Shown here in pieces: positions 17,401 through 25,675 of a stretch of 28,813 nt of DNA. The first letter of the stretch is position 1; each line of letters starts with the position of its first letter. The DNA comes from CAKSUT01 sp045542335 (GTDB lineage Bacteria > Bacillota > Clostridia > Oscillospirales > CAG-382). The stretch spans positions 1-28,813 of the forward strand of contig JAZQKV010000040.1 in the NCBI GenBank assembly GCA_045542335.1, in the 5' to 3' direction. Below the pieces are notes generated by a model. It was not told the DNA's origin and ran no database searches. It saw nothing but the letters and a program-made list of their open reading frames with translations. Position numbers and translations under genes: made by a program.

Positions 17401-17914
17401 TGCAGATACATGGGAAACTCCCAACATGAGTGTTGCGGAATACTCCCTTGATGTGCTTGGTGACGACGGCATTATGGTAAAGGCTTTGAGCCGTGGAAAC
17501 GACAGCAAGGAATCGGGAATTGTGAGCATACAAATTATACCATTGTTTGAAACCGAAAACGAGGACAAAACGGTTATAACGGGATATAATTCAGCTTCAA
17601 ATGATGAGCGTGTGTTTTTCCCTGTTTCGGCAAAAAGTCTTTCGGAGGACTTTGCTTTTGCGTATGTTCCAAAGTACGCATATATAAGCCACACGGCAAC
17701 CGAGCTTCGGGCGTCACTTGAGGAAATGAAAATAAAAGTAATACCATATGGCGACGTGAACACCGATGGAAGCATTTCCTTTGCAGACCTCAGCGAGTTA
17801 CTTTGTCACCTTGCGGCAGGAAATGCACTTGCAGATGAGTTTGCGGCGGACGTGGATTTTAATTCCGTGATTGGACTTAAAGACCTTTCGGCATTGTTTA
17901 AGCTTTTGAAATGA
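14429..17914 (+). CDS. Secreted right-handed beta-helix protein with dockerin (paralog 1)
   Basis: A 1161-residue secreted protein. Signal peptide 1-28, with cleavage after VNA. Residues 30-365 form a beta-rich N-terminal module. An Ig-like domain follows (about 378-451; pattern PTG...GEIRGV...YEVRFKA). A right-handed beta-helix of the pectin-lyase type covers about 487-930, with NCEIGWIGGVVQ, GNGIEIWQNCDGF and CYDAGLTHQG in successive coils. A second beta-rich domain comes next. A type I dockerin occupies about 1107-1161: DVNTDGSISFADL is a canonical calcium loop, while DVDFNSVIGLKDL has Ser in place of the loop Gly. The ATG at 14429 follows CGGAGG by 8 bases; the frame open from 14315 runs through the promoter. 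It probably binds or cleaves a polysaccharide on a cohesin-bearing complex, but no catalytic residue is certain. Confidence 0.88.
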   Translation: MLKKGFAKMVFAALTMAFVCLLALGVNAYEDAENVAFVDGTYEVTGEETGTQGESADYPFTSLAEAYKSLYNTGGTVVVCGKTMTDKGFPSGTAVKHTKRIYFTSTFEGVDYAAENDARIVMYTAFHFGGDVTLENITISTKNNCFIHANGFKLVFGEGINVLKGTAADQNLTDSTTGEYIDSSQNIVVRSGGESVYYDRDLYLEFNSGLFSAIHAGTKAYNVDGNVNVVINTPNITSVNLGNDVAKDSLGNTIYTEYSGDVNVSVNADTGVSFKLNYIKRVGGSINIVLNNGAECGLNFTLVPDKGLHIVKANGNGRVENLGGGRFRAVADEGYVAMVPADVLEPTTTDFFSEEFEFTATLRDTDVVFVDRANKIAPTGVYAYPASGDTSADGEIRGVNPCMEYRPAGSDSYIAIQGSTITGLTTGDYEVRFKAEAGYAAGEALVVTVSGRSADVVINEALSAREAKIEAVRSSTSSLNHSDYTNVYYVSTSGTDRDDLKIGSWVIREYGKTEATAYKTVAFATSKAVAGDLIVLKRGDTWRERIALKSGVDYSSYGDANLPMPFLYGSPENGADASKWSLVEGTDNIWLYAKELSDVGVIVFNEGEENSLKEIPDYYDGTYYVRGTKGTEVFDYLTHLDRDLEHFNLYTAGQSTVYIPKLTSSKLYLRCDRGNPGEVFDSIEFNTTGHVVTNAAGCHFDNIGIKYGGSHGIGGGASSDFTVTNCEIGWIGGVVQLYKQSTAGEFGTATRFGNGIEIWQNCDGFRVEDCYVYQCYDAGLTHQGRASNTETGVPNNSYMRDVYFCNNLLEYNVYNIEYFLSHLASSDAYAGAGYDYPMMTNINYTGNLCFYAGYGFGKQRPDAGRMCHINGWTTGNPADGFNVSGNTFFDSVDYIVYMGAEKKEYLPVFDDNIYIQQRGTCGACFGESKSMSSIPFDDGIQQYYVSAMGDSNYEVIFLEVLQDGIVGITDERNGKLYITGLDGYTAVSFNSADTWETPNMSVAEYSLDVLGDDGIMVKALSRGNDSKESGIVSIQIIPLFETENEDKTVITGYNSASNDERVFFPVSAKSLSEDFAFAYVPKYAYISHTATELRASLEEMKIKVIPYGDVNTDGSISFADLSELLCHLAAGNALADEFAADVDFNSVIGLKDLSALFKLLK

Positions 17915-17926
17915 CAGTACAAATAA

Positions 17927-17960
17927 ACGGGTTTGCATCCTTTGGTGCAGACCCGTTTTT
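17927..17960 (+). terminator. Rho-independent terminator after paralog 1
   Basis: ACGGGTTTGCA (17927-17937) pairs with TGCAGACCCGT (17946-17956), including one T-G pair, followed by TTTTT. Each paralog is thus probably a separate transcript. Confidence 0.88.
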
Positions 17961-18053
17961 GTATACCCCGACAATTCTGTATGAGGCGATAAGACTTGCC
18001 GGAATCGACTTTGTTGACATTTTTTGTATTTTTCTGACATATTATTAAAAAGT

Positions 18054-18098
18054 TTTACAAAATACTTTTCTCAAATTATAATGTATGTGTTAAAATAA
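18054..18098 (+). promoter_or_regulatory. Promoter of the second beta-helix gene
   Basis: TTTACA at 18054-18059, 17-base spacer, TATAAT at 18077-18082, then TGTTAAAAT at the same distance as in paralog 1. Confidence 0.7.
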
Positions 18099-18126
18099 AG
18101 CGATTTTTTGTTTGGAGGATTGCCCG

Positions 18127-20379
18127 ATGTTTGAGAGAGTTTTTGCAAAAATGATTTTTGCGACATTGATATTTGCTTTTGTTTGCCTTGTTGCTCTTGG
18201 CGCAAATGCCTGTGAGGATGCGGAAAACGAGTATCCTGAAGACGAAATTGGTATATGTGAGGTCAGCGACAGTGCGGCGCAGACGATTGTAAGTGAATCG
18301 CTTGAGAAGCGTGAACAAAAGATAAAACAAGTTCGTGAGTCGCTGTCATGCCTTGACAGAAACAGCTATGACAGGGTGTATTTTGTTTCCTCAACCGACG
18401 GCAACGATTTAAACGATGGATTGAGTGAGCAGACACCTTGGAAAACTCTCAAGAAAACCGTGAGTGCAAAGGTTGCCGAGGGTTCACTTGTCCTTTTAAA
18501 ACGTGGTGACATATGGCGTGAAAGATTCTCCCTGCGAAAGGGCGTGGACTATTCCTCTTATGGCGACCCATCTCTTTCCATGCCCGCCATTTACGGCTCT
18601 CCCGAGGATGGCGCTGACCCCGAAAAATGGTCGCTTCTTGAGGGGACAGACAACATATGGGTGTTCTATCGGGAGATTGAAGATGTTGGCACACTTGTCT
18701 TTGACCATGGCGAAGAAAACTCTATCAAGGAAATCCCCGATTATTACGACGGCGAGTATTTTGTCAGAGGTTCAAATAAAACTGTGGCTTTTGACATTGT
18801 GACACAGCTTGAATGTGATCTTGAGCATTTCAATGAATACACTGCAGGGCAAAGCTCGGAATATGTCCCGCTGTTGACAAAATCAAAGCTATATTTGCGG
18901 TGCGACAAAGGTAATCCGGGAGATGTCTTTGATTCAATTGAGTTTAACACAAGATTAAATGTTGTAACAAACAATGCCGATGTTCATTTTGACAACATAA
19001 GCATAAAATATGGCGGCGCACACGGTATAGGAGGCTTGGCGGCAAACAGCAATTTCACGCTTTCAAACTGCGAGATTGGCTGGATAGGCGGTGTTGTTCA
19101 GAATTACACGAAGAGCACAGAAGGCGAGTTCGGAACAGCAACCCGTTTCGGAAACGGCATTGAAATCCGTCAGAACTGCGACGGTTTTTATGTCAACAAC
19201 TGTTACATTTATCAGTGCTATGATGCCGGCATTTCCCATAAGGGCAGCGGAATAAACATCTCAAGCGGCGTGCCGATAAATGCTTATATGAAAAATGTTT
19301 ATTTGTGCGACAACCTGCTTGAATATAATTTTTATAACATTGAATATTCTCTTTCGGGAATTGCCGCTGCCGGGCTTTATGAGGAGCAAGGACTTGCCTT
19401 TCCCATGATGACCAATATAAACTACACAGACAATCTTTGCTTTTATGCCGGCTATGGCTTTGGAAAACAGCGCCCTGATTCTGACCTTATGACACATATA
19501 ATGTCGGGTGGGGAAAATCCGTCAACGGAGTTTCATATTGAAAATAACCTGTTCTTCGATTCGGCTTGCTATTGCTCGGTTACGCTTGCAAATGATGCGC
19601 AATGGCTTCCCGATTACGAGGGCAACACCTATGTTCAGAAACGTGGGACATATGCCGCTGCCCACGGAAACGATATTTCTGCGCGTGAATACTTTGATGA
19701 TGGGGTGTATTCATATATTGGTGATGTGCTTGGAGATGAGAGCGCAAGGGTTGTGTATCTTGAAACTGTTCCAAGGATAATTCGGGCGGTGACTGACGAA
19801 AGAAACGGTAAACTCTTGGTTTCGGGACTTGATGGCTACACGGTGGTTTCGCTTGATGGCGGAGAAACTTTTGAAGCTACGGCAGAGCAAATACAAATGT
19901 TTGAGCTTGAAAGGCTCGGCGAAAGCGGAGTGCTTGCAAAGGCATTGAGCCGGGGAAACGACAGTTTTGCTTCGGCGGTGAGCCCTGTTGAGATTCTGCC
20001 TATGTTTGCAGCTTCGGATAATTCGGAAAACTCGGGCGTTGTGACGGCATATAATTCCCCAACAATAGATGCAACGATTTTCTTTCCAAAATGGGCAAAG
20101 GACGTTTCGGAGGATTTCTCTTTTAGCTATGTCCCTGCGACAGCATATATTTCGCATGAGGCAACAGGACTTTATGAGTTTCTTGAATCAAATGGAATAA
20201 CCGTGAAGCTTTATGGCGACACAGACATGAACGGTATTGTTGAGTTTGCGGACTTTGCCGCACTTCTCGCTCACTTCGCCACGCAAAGCATAATTGCGGA
20301 TAGCTATACCGCCGATGCAAATGCTGATGGCGAAGTTTCTCTTGCAGATCTCTCGGCACTTTTGAAAATGATGAGATGA
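18127..20379 (+). CDS. Secreted right-handed beta-helix protein with dockerin (paralog 2, short form)
   Basis: A 750-residue relative of its two neighbours that lacks their N-terminal beta module and Ig-like domain. The signal peptide covers about 1-28 (ends GANA before CEDAEN). A short charged linker is followed directly by the beta-helix from about residue 85, beginning YFVSSTDGNDLNDGLSEQTPWKTL, which keeps the intact form of this common motif. After the helix comes the shared beta-rich domain (ERNGKLLVSGLDGYTVVS) and a dockerin with two canonical calcium loops, DTDMNGIVEFADF and DANADGEVSLADL. The ATG at 18127 sits 8 bases after GGAGG; an upstream TTG in frame overlaps that site. The short form may carry the minimal functional unit of the family, with extra modules added in the other two. 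Confidence 0.88.
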   Translation: MFERVFAKMIFATLIFAFVCLVALGANACEDAENEYPEDEIGICEVSDSAAQTIVSESLEKREQKIKQVRESLSCLDRNSYDRVYFVSSTDGNDLNDGLSEQTPWKTLKKTVSAKVAEGSLVLLKRGDIWRERFSLRKGVDYSSYGDPSLSMPAIYGSPEDGADPEKWSLLEGTDNIWVFYREIEDVGTLVFDHGEENSIKEIPDYYDGEYFVRGSNKTVAFDIVTQLECDLEHFNEYTAGQSSEYVPLLTKSKLYLRCDKGNPGDVFDSIEFNTRLNVVTNNADVHFDNISIKYGGAHGIGGLAANSNFTLSNCEIGWIGGVVQNYTKSTEGEFGTATRFGNGIEIRQNCDGFYVNNCYIYQCYDAGISHKGSGINISSGVPINAYMKNVYLCDNLLEYNFYNIEYSLSGIAAAGLYEEQGLAFPMMTNINYTDNLCFYAGYGFGKQRPDSDLMTHIMSGGENPSTEFHIENNLFFDSACYCSVTLANDAQWLPDYEGNTYVQKRGTYAAAHGNDISAREYFDDGVYSYIGDVLGDESARVVYLETVPRIIRAVTDERNGKLLVSGLDGYTVVSLDGGETFEATAEQIQMFELERLGESGVLAKALSRGNDSFASAVSPVEILPMFAASDNSENSGVVTAYNSPTIDATIFFPKWAKDVSEDFSFSYVPATAYISHEATGLYEFLESNGITVKLYGDTDMNGIVEFADFAALLAHFATQSIIADSYTADANADGEVSLADLSALLKMMR

Positions 20380-20395
20380 TATAACTAAATGAAAC

Positions 20396-20434
20396 ATCGG
20401 ACTTGTCGCAAACGTCGTGACGAGTCCGATTTCT
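20396..20434 (+). terminator. Terminator-like hairpin after paralog 2
   Basis: ATCGGACTTGTC (20396-20407) pairs with GACGAGTCCGAT (20419-20430), with one T-G pair. Only a weak T tract (TTCTATGTT) follows, so termination may be partial. Confidence 0.6.
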
Positions 20435-20547
20435 ATGTTGTCGAAACAATAACGCCATCTCAATCGGCATTTCTTACGGCTACTTTTGTAACATTTGCTT
20501 GTGCCGCAGTTTTATTTATACGGAATTTCATAAATATTGCGTAAAAA

Positions 20548-20590
20548 GTTACAAAAATCCTTTTCTATGTTATAAAGTTTGTGGTAAAAT
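20548..20590 (+). promoter_or_regulatory. Promoter of the third beta-helix gene
   Basis: GTTACA at 20548-20553, 17-base spacer, TATAAA at 20571-20576, then TGGTAAAAT at the same distance as in the other paralogs. Confidence 0.6.
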
Positions 20591-20631
20591 TATACAGGAT
20601 TATTGTTGACACAAAGGAAAGGATAAAAATT

Positions 20632-23600
20632 ATGAAATCGTTTGGCTTGGCAAAAATGCTTGTTTTCGCTGTGCTTGCAATTGCGTTTTCTGCAGTTTTG
20701 TGCGTCACGGGATTTGCATACGACGATGCACAGAATGTTGCGTTTGTAAATGGGCAGTATCAAGTAACAGGGGAAGAAACGCTAACGCAGGGAAAGAGCG
20801 CAGAGTTTCCCTTTACAAGTCTTTTTGAGGCATACAGCTCGCTCTACGAAACAGGCGGTACAGTTGTTGTCTGCGGAAAAACAAGGCTTGAAAACTGGAC
20901 AGTTAATTCAACTGCCATGAAACATTCCGAAAGGATTTTCTTCACCAGCCTTTTTGAGGGAACCGACTATGCACAGACAAATGATGCACAGATTATTATT
21001 GTCGGCGCACCGCATTTTGCCGGAGATGTAACAATTGAAAACATAACCATTGTAACAAAGCAGTATGCTTTTATCCATGCCAACGGCTTTAAGCTTGTTT
21101 TCGGCGAGGGAATAAACGTTGTCAAAGGAACGGCAGCGCACGAAAACTATAAAGACAGTACAACGGGCGAATATGCCGATACAACCCAGAACCTTGTTGT
21201 GCGTAGCGGCGGCGAGGGACGTGCGTATGACCGTGACCTCTACCTTGAATTTAATGGCGGTCTTTTTAGTGCAATTCATGCCGGAACAAAGGGACACAGC
21301 ATTAACGGCGACGTAAATGTAATTGTCAATATTCCCCAAATATCTTCGATAAACCTCGGAAACGATGTGGCAAAGGACAGCTCCGGAAATGCAACTTATC
21401 ACAAATATATGGGCGATGTCAATGTGACGGTTAATGCAAACACAAGCATAACATTTTCACTCAGCTATATCGAGCAGGTCTGTGGAAGCATGAATTTTGC
21501 TCTTAATAATGGCGCAGAATGTGTAACTAATTTCAGCCTTGTTCCCGACAACGGAATATATATTGTTTCCGCAGATGAAAATGGAAGAGTTGAAACCCTC
21601 GGTGGCGGACGCTTCAGGGCTGTGGCAGATGAGGGGTATATTGCAGTTGTCCCGATGGGAGCTAAAAATGTTTCGATTGATAGCAGTTTTGCGCAAATGT
21701 TTGAGTTTGATGCAACTGTAAGGGAAACAACGGTGGCGTTCGTGGATCGTGCAAACAAACCTGCTCCAACAGGACTTTATTCAATTCCTGCTTCGGATTA
21801 TGATGCAACAGACGGCGAAATTCATGGAGTAACCATTGCTATGGAGTATCGTCTTGAGGGGCAGACAGATTTTATTGCCGCAAGCTCAAGCATAATTTCC
21901 GGACTTGCTCCCGGTGTGTATGAGATCAGATATAAGGCAGAAAACGGCTATGATGCCGGAGAAATTACAAAAATAACCGTAAGCGGCAGAAGTGCCGAGG
22001 TCGTTGTCCGTGAAGCACTTGAAGCAAGAGAGGCGAAAATAAGAGAGGTCAGAAGCTCAACAAGCAGCCTTAACCCTGCGGACTATGCCAATGTTTATTA
22101 TGTTTCAACAAGCGGTGTTGACAGAGCTGATGACGGCGAAAACGTGTACGGCAAAAGCGCAGACACCCCATATAAAACAGTTGCGTATGCAACAAGCAAA
22201 GCCGTTGCAGGCGACCTTGTTCTGCTAAAGAGAGGCGACATCTGGAGAGAGCATATTTCTCTCAAATCCGGCGTTGACTATTCTTCCTACGGTGATGCAA
22301 GCCTTCCCATGCCTTTCATTTACGGTTCACCCGAAAATGGCGCAGACCCCTCAAAATGGACTCTTGTCGAGGGTACAGATAACATCTGGCTTTACGAAAA
22401 AGAACTGACCGACGTTGGCGTTCTTGTGTTCAATGAGGGCGAGGAAAACTCCCTGAAGGAAATTCCCGATTACTACGACGGCACATATTATGTGAGAGGC
22501 ACGAAAAAGGCAGAAGAGTTCAACTTTCTCACACACCTTGACCGTGACCTTGAGCATTTCAATCTCTATACTGCAGGTCAGTCTACCGTTTACATTCCCA
22601 AGCTCACAAGCTCAAAGCTGTATCTCAGATGCGACAGAGGCAACCCCGGTGAAGTGTTTGATTCCATTGAGTTTAACACCACGGGAAACGTCGTGAAAAA
22701 CGCAATTGACTGCCATTTTGACAATATCGGCATCAAGTACGGCGGTGCTCACGGTATCGGCGGCGGCGCAAGTAAAGACTTTACCGTCACAAACTGCGAA
22801 ATCGGCTGGATAGGTGGCGTTGTTCAATATTATAAAAAGAGCACAGCCGGCGAATTCGGTGCAGTCACTCGTTACGGCAACGGCATTGAAATCTGGCAGA
22901 ACTGCGACGGCTTCAGAGTCGAGGATTGCTATGTTTATCAGTGCTACGATGCAGGACTTACCCACCAGGGACGAGCATCAAACACCGAAACCGACGTCCC
23001 CAACGAATCTTATATGAAGAACGTTTATTTCTGCAACAATTTGCTTGAATACAATGTTTATAACATTGAGTACTTTATGTCAAATGTGGTTGATGCAGAG
23101 GCTTATGAGAATGCGGGCTATGACTACCCCATGATGACCAACATCAATTACACCGGAAACCTCTGCTTCTATGCAGGCTACGGCTTCGGAAAACAGCGAC
23201 CGGATGCCGGACGTATGTGCCACATAAACGGCTGGTCTCACGGAAACCCCGCCAACGGTTTTAACATTTCAGGCAACACATTTTTTGATTCTGTTGATTA
23301 TGTTGCTTATATGGGAGCACAAGATGAGGAATCTCTCCCTGTCTTTGGTGGCAACACCTACATTCAGAAGAGAGGAACATATGGTGCATATTATGGACAA
23401 AGCTCTTCTATGTCAAGGGTTATTTTTGATGAGGGAATACATCAGTTCTACGAATCCGCTATGGGTGATAACCAACAAGAGGTAATATTCATTGAGGTGT
23501 TAAACGATGAGCTTCGTGCTGTGCGTGACGAAGCAGCGCAAAAGCTCTATATAACAGGCATTGATGAATACACGGCGGTTTCTTTCGACGGCGGCGTAAC

Positions 23601-24249
23601 ATGGCAACAACCCGAAACCGATGCGGCTGAATTTTCTATTGATAAGCTCACAGAGAAAGGTGTGCTTGTCAAGGCTGTAAGTCGTGCGAGAAACAGCATG
23701 GAATCCGAGGCTGTTGTGCTTGAGCTTTTGCCGGCAGATGATGGCTTCACGGTTTCTGCTTCGTATAACCTTTTGAGAAATTCGCAAGATTCCTACATCA
23801 AGGATGCGCAAAGTGGCTTTAATAATTGCGCCGTTATAACAATTGTCGATGAGGCGGGAAATGTTGTGGCAACTCATTATGAGAATGTGGAGAATCTTTA
23901 TGCCCAGACAAATGGACTTGCCGTAATCAGCATCGCACGAACAATTTCTCCCGGAACATATAAGCTTGTTTTCACCAAAAACGGCTATGCTGAAAGTGTC
24001 ACGGATTTTGTGATCGAGACTTCAAACGTTGATCTCGGAACAATTTCGCCTGTTGGTGGTGATGTGCGAAACAGCTATAAGCAGCGTGTCGGTGACGGTG
24101 TTGTTGACGTTGATGACTTCCTGATAGTTTTAAGAGGTCTTTATAACGACGCCGACGAAAATCTCAGATTGACAGTTGATATTAACGAGGATGGAACTGT
24201 AAGCGCAGATGACTTTGATATTATCAAAACAGCTCTCGCTTCAAATTGA
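20632..24249 (+). CDS. Secreted right-handed beta-helix protein with dockerin (paralog 3)
   Basis: A 1205-residue secreted protein with the same layout as paralog 1: signal peptide (about 1-29), beta-rich N-terminal module, Ig-like domain (SIPASDYDATDGEIHGV...YEIRYKA) and beta-helix with coils almost identical to paralog 1. It then diverges. After the shared post-helix domain comes an added beta-sandwich-like segment of about 110 residues (CAVITIVDEAGNVVATHYE), resembling carboxypeptidase-regulatory-like folds. The final dockerin is of a different type: the first loop, RVGDGVVDVDDF, lacks two acidic ligands, while the second, DINEDGTVSADDF, is canonical. The ATG at 20632 follows AAGGAAAGGAT; an upstream GTG in frame at 20581 overlaps the promoter. 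The altered dockerin suggests a different cohesin partner from paralogs 1 and 2. Confidence 0.88.
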   Translation: MKSFGLAKMLVFAVLAIAFSAVLCVTGFAYDDAQNVAFVNGQYQVTGEETLTQGKSAEFPFTSLFEAYSSLYETGGTVVVCGKTRLENWTVNSTAMKHSERIFFTSLFEGTDYAQTNDAQIIIVGAPHFAGDVTIENITIVTKQYAFIHANGFKLVFGEGINVVKGTAAHENYKDSTTGEYADTTQNLVVRSGGEGRAYDRDLYLEFNGGLFSAIHAGTKGHSINGDVNVIVNIPQISSINLGNDVAKDSSGNATYHKYMGDVNVTVNANTSITFSLSYIEQVCGSMNFALNNGAECVTNFSLVPDNGIYIVSADENGRVETLGGGRFRAVADEGYIAVVPMGAKNVSIDSSFAQMFEFDATVRETTVAFVDRANKPAPTGLYSIPASDYDATDGEIHGVTIAMEYRLEGQTDFIAASSSIISGLAPGVYEIRYKAENGYDAGEITKITVSGRSAEVVVREALEAREAKIREVRSSTSSLNPADYANVYYVSTSGVDRADDGENVYGKSADTPYKTVAYATSKAVAGDLVLLKRGDIWREHISLKSGVDYSSYGDASLPMPFIYGSPENGADPSKWTLVEGTDNIWLYEKELTDVGVLVFNEGEENSLKEIPDYYDGTYYVRGTKKAEEFNFLTHLDRDLEHFNLYTAGQSTVYIPKLTSSKLYLRCDRGNPGEVFDSIEFNTTGNVVKNAIDCHFDNIGIKYGGAHGIGGGASKDFTVTNCEIGWIGGVVQYYKKSTAGEFGAVTRYGNGIEIWQNCDGFRVEDCYVYQCYDAGLTHQGRASNTETDVPNESYMKNVYFCNNLLEYNVYNIEYFMSNVVDAEAYENAGYDYPMMTNINYTGNLCFYAGYGFGKQRPDAGRMCHINGWSHGNPANGFNISGNTFFDSVDYVAYMGAQDEESLPVFGGNTYIQKRGTYGAYYGQSSSMSRVIFDEGIHQFYESAMGDNQQEVIFIEVLNDELRAVRDEAAQKLYITGIDEYTAVSFDGGVTWQQPETDAAEFSIDKLTEKGVLVKAVSRARNSMESEAVVLELLPADDGFTVSASYNLLRNSQDSYIKDAQSGFNNCAVITIVDEAGNVVATHYENVENLYAQTNGLAVISIARTISPGTYKLVFTKNGYAESVTDFVIETSNVDLGTISPVGGDVRNSYKQRVGDGVVDVDDFLIVLRGLYNDADENLRLTVDINEDGTVSADDFDIIKTALASN

Positions 24250-24304
24250 CAGAAGTGTCAGAAATTTGAACTGAACCTTTAACATCACAAAATAAAAACA
24301 CAAA

Positions 24305-24349
24305 AACTCCCGAAAACAGTCGCTTGAACTGCTTTCGGGAGTTAATTTT
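24305..24349. terminator. Bidirectional terminator between paralog 3 and obg
   Basis: AACTCCCGAAA (24305-24315) pairs with TTTCGGGAGTT (24333-24343). On the minus strand the stem is followed by TTTTTGTGTTTTT, a strong tract for obg; on the plus strand by AATTTTA, weaker. Confidence 0.85.
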
Positions 24350-24361
24350 ATGCCAATGCTT

Positions 24362-25648
24362 TTATCTGTAATATTCAAATTCAGCGCCATAAAGGGAAAC
24401 AATCTGTCCCTCTTGGATTCCTCTTTCTTCAAGAGCGTCAATAATTCCGCTGCTGCGAAGAATTTTCTGGAAATAGGCAACTGATTCACGGTCGGTGAAA
24501 TTGACGGAGTTGATAACATTGACAATTCGTGGAGCTGTGACATAGAACGTGTCATTTTCTCTTTTGATAGTGATTTCGTCGCTGTCCTCGTCGCCAAACA
24601 AATCCTCGTCAGGAATGATGTCAGGCTCAAAGATTTTAAGAGGGGGAAGGTCACGAAGCTTTTCGGCAATCATGCACGCCAGCTCATCTGTGCCCTCTGC
24701 AATTGCCGCACACACGAAAATAATGTCCCAACCATGTTCTGCGGCATATTTTTCAAGTCGTTCTTTGGTTTCGTCCTCTGTCATATCAAGCTTGTTGCCC
24801 ACAAGAATTCTCGGACGTGCGGAGAGCTCCTCGTTGTAAAGTCTTAACTCCTCGCTTATCTTTTCAACGTCATCAATCGGGTCACGTCCCTCGCAGCCTG
24901 ACGCATCAACAACATGAACAAGCAAGCGACATCTGTCAATGTGGCGCAAAAACTGATGACCAAGTCCAAGTCCGTCCGCCGCACCCTCTATAAGGCCCGG
25001 CAAATCCGCAAGCACAAAGTTTCCTGCCTTGCTTGAAACAACGCCAAGCATGGGAGCAAGAGTTGTAAAGTGATAGTCGGCGATTTTTGGTTTTGCACTG
25101 CTCAGTACAGAAAGAATGGTAGATTTACCTGCACTCGGCATACCGACAAGTCCCGCATCAGCAAGCATTTTGAGCTCAAGCTCAACTTCAAGCTCTCGTC
25201 CCTTGATTCCCGATTTTGCAAAGTTGGGTGTCTGGCGTGTCGGCGTTGCAAAATGAGTGTTTCCAAAGCCGCCCTTGCCACCACGGATAAGCACAAAACG
25301 TCCGTTTTCTTCGACATCCGCATCCGACATATCCTTGATCACTCTGCCACTCTGCGGCTCTTTTATAACCGTTCCTCTTGGAACGGGAATGAGCAAATCT
25401 TCAGCGTTTGCACCATGACGCTTGACCGCCTTGCCGTCCTCGCCGTTTTCGGCGATAAATTTTCTGTGATATTTGAATTTGAGAAGTGTGTTTTCTCCCT
25501 CGTCAATCACAAAAACAACGTCGCCACCCTTGCCGCCGTCACCGCCGTCGGGACCGCCATGGGAAACATATTTTTCGCGTCTGAATGACACACAGCCATT
25601 GCCGCCGTTTCCCGATTTCACAAATATTTTAACCTTGTCGATAAACAT
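24362..25648 (-). CDS. obg: Obg-family GTPase, ribosome assembly factor
   Basis: An essential-type GTPase of 428 residues that binds the large ribosomal subunit during assembly. Residues 1-158 are the glycine-rich Obg fold (SGNGGNGCVSFRREK, GGDGGKGGDV). The G domain covers about 159-330: GMPSAGKST is the P loop, FTTLAPMLGVV switch I, DLPGLIEGAADGLGLGHQFLRH switch II and NKLD the guanine-specificity motif. The C-terminal OCT domain covers about 350-428. The ATG at 25648 has GGAG five bases away and a second GGAGG further upstream. The usual order rplU-prp-rpmA-obg is kept, but 270 bases with a terminator-like hairpin and a structured RNA separate it from rpmA, so obg may be controlled on its own. 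Confidence 0.97.
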   Translation of the reverse strand: MFIDKVKIFVKSGNGGNGCVSFRREKYVSHGGPDGGDGGKGGDVVFVIDEGENTLLKFKYHRKFIAENGEDGKAVKRHGANAEDLLIPVPRGTVIKEPQSGRVIKDMSDADVEENGRFVLIRGGKGGFGNTHFATPTRQTPNFAKSGIKGRELEVELELKMLADAGLVGMPSAGKSTILSVLSSAKPKIADYHFTTLAPMLGVVSSKAGNFVLADLPGLIEGAADGLGLGHQFLRHIDRCRLLVHVVDASGCEGRDPIDDVEKISEELRLYNEELSARPRILVGNKLDMTEDETKERLEKYAAEHGWDIIFVCAAIAEGTDELACMIAEKLRDLPPLKIFEPDIIPDEDLFGDEDSDEITIKRENDTFYVTAPRIVNVINSVNFTDRESVAYFQKILRSSGIIDALEERGIQEGQIVSLYGAEFEYYR

Positions 25649-25675
25649 TTAATCTCCGACCTCCTCAAAACCTGC

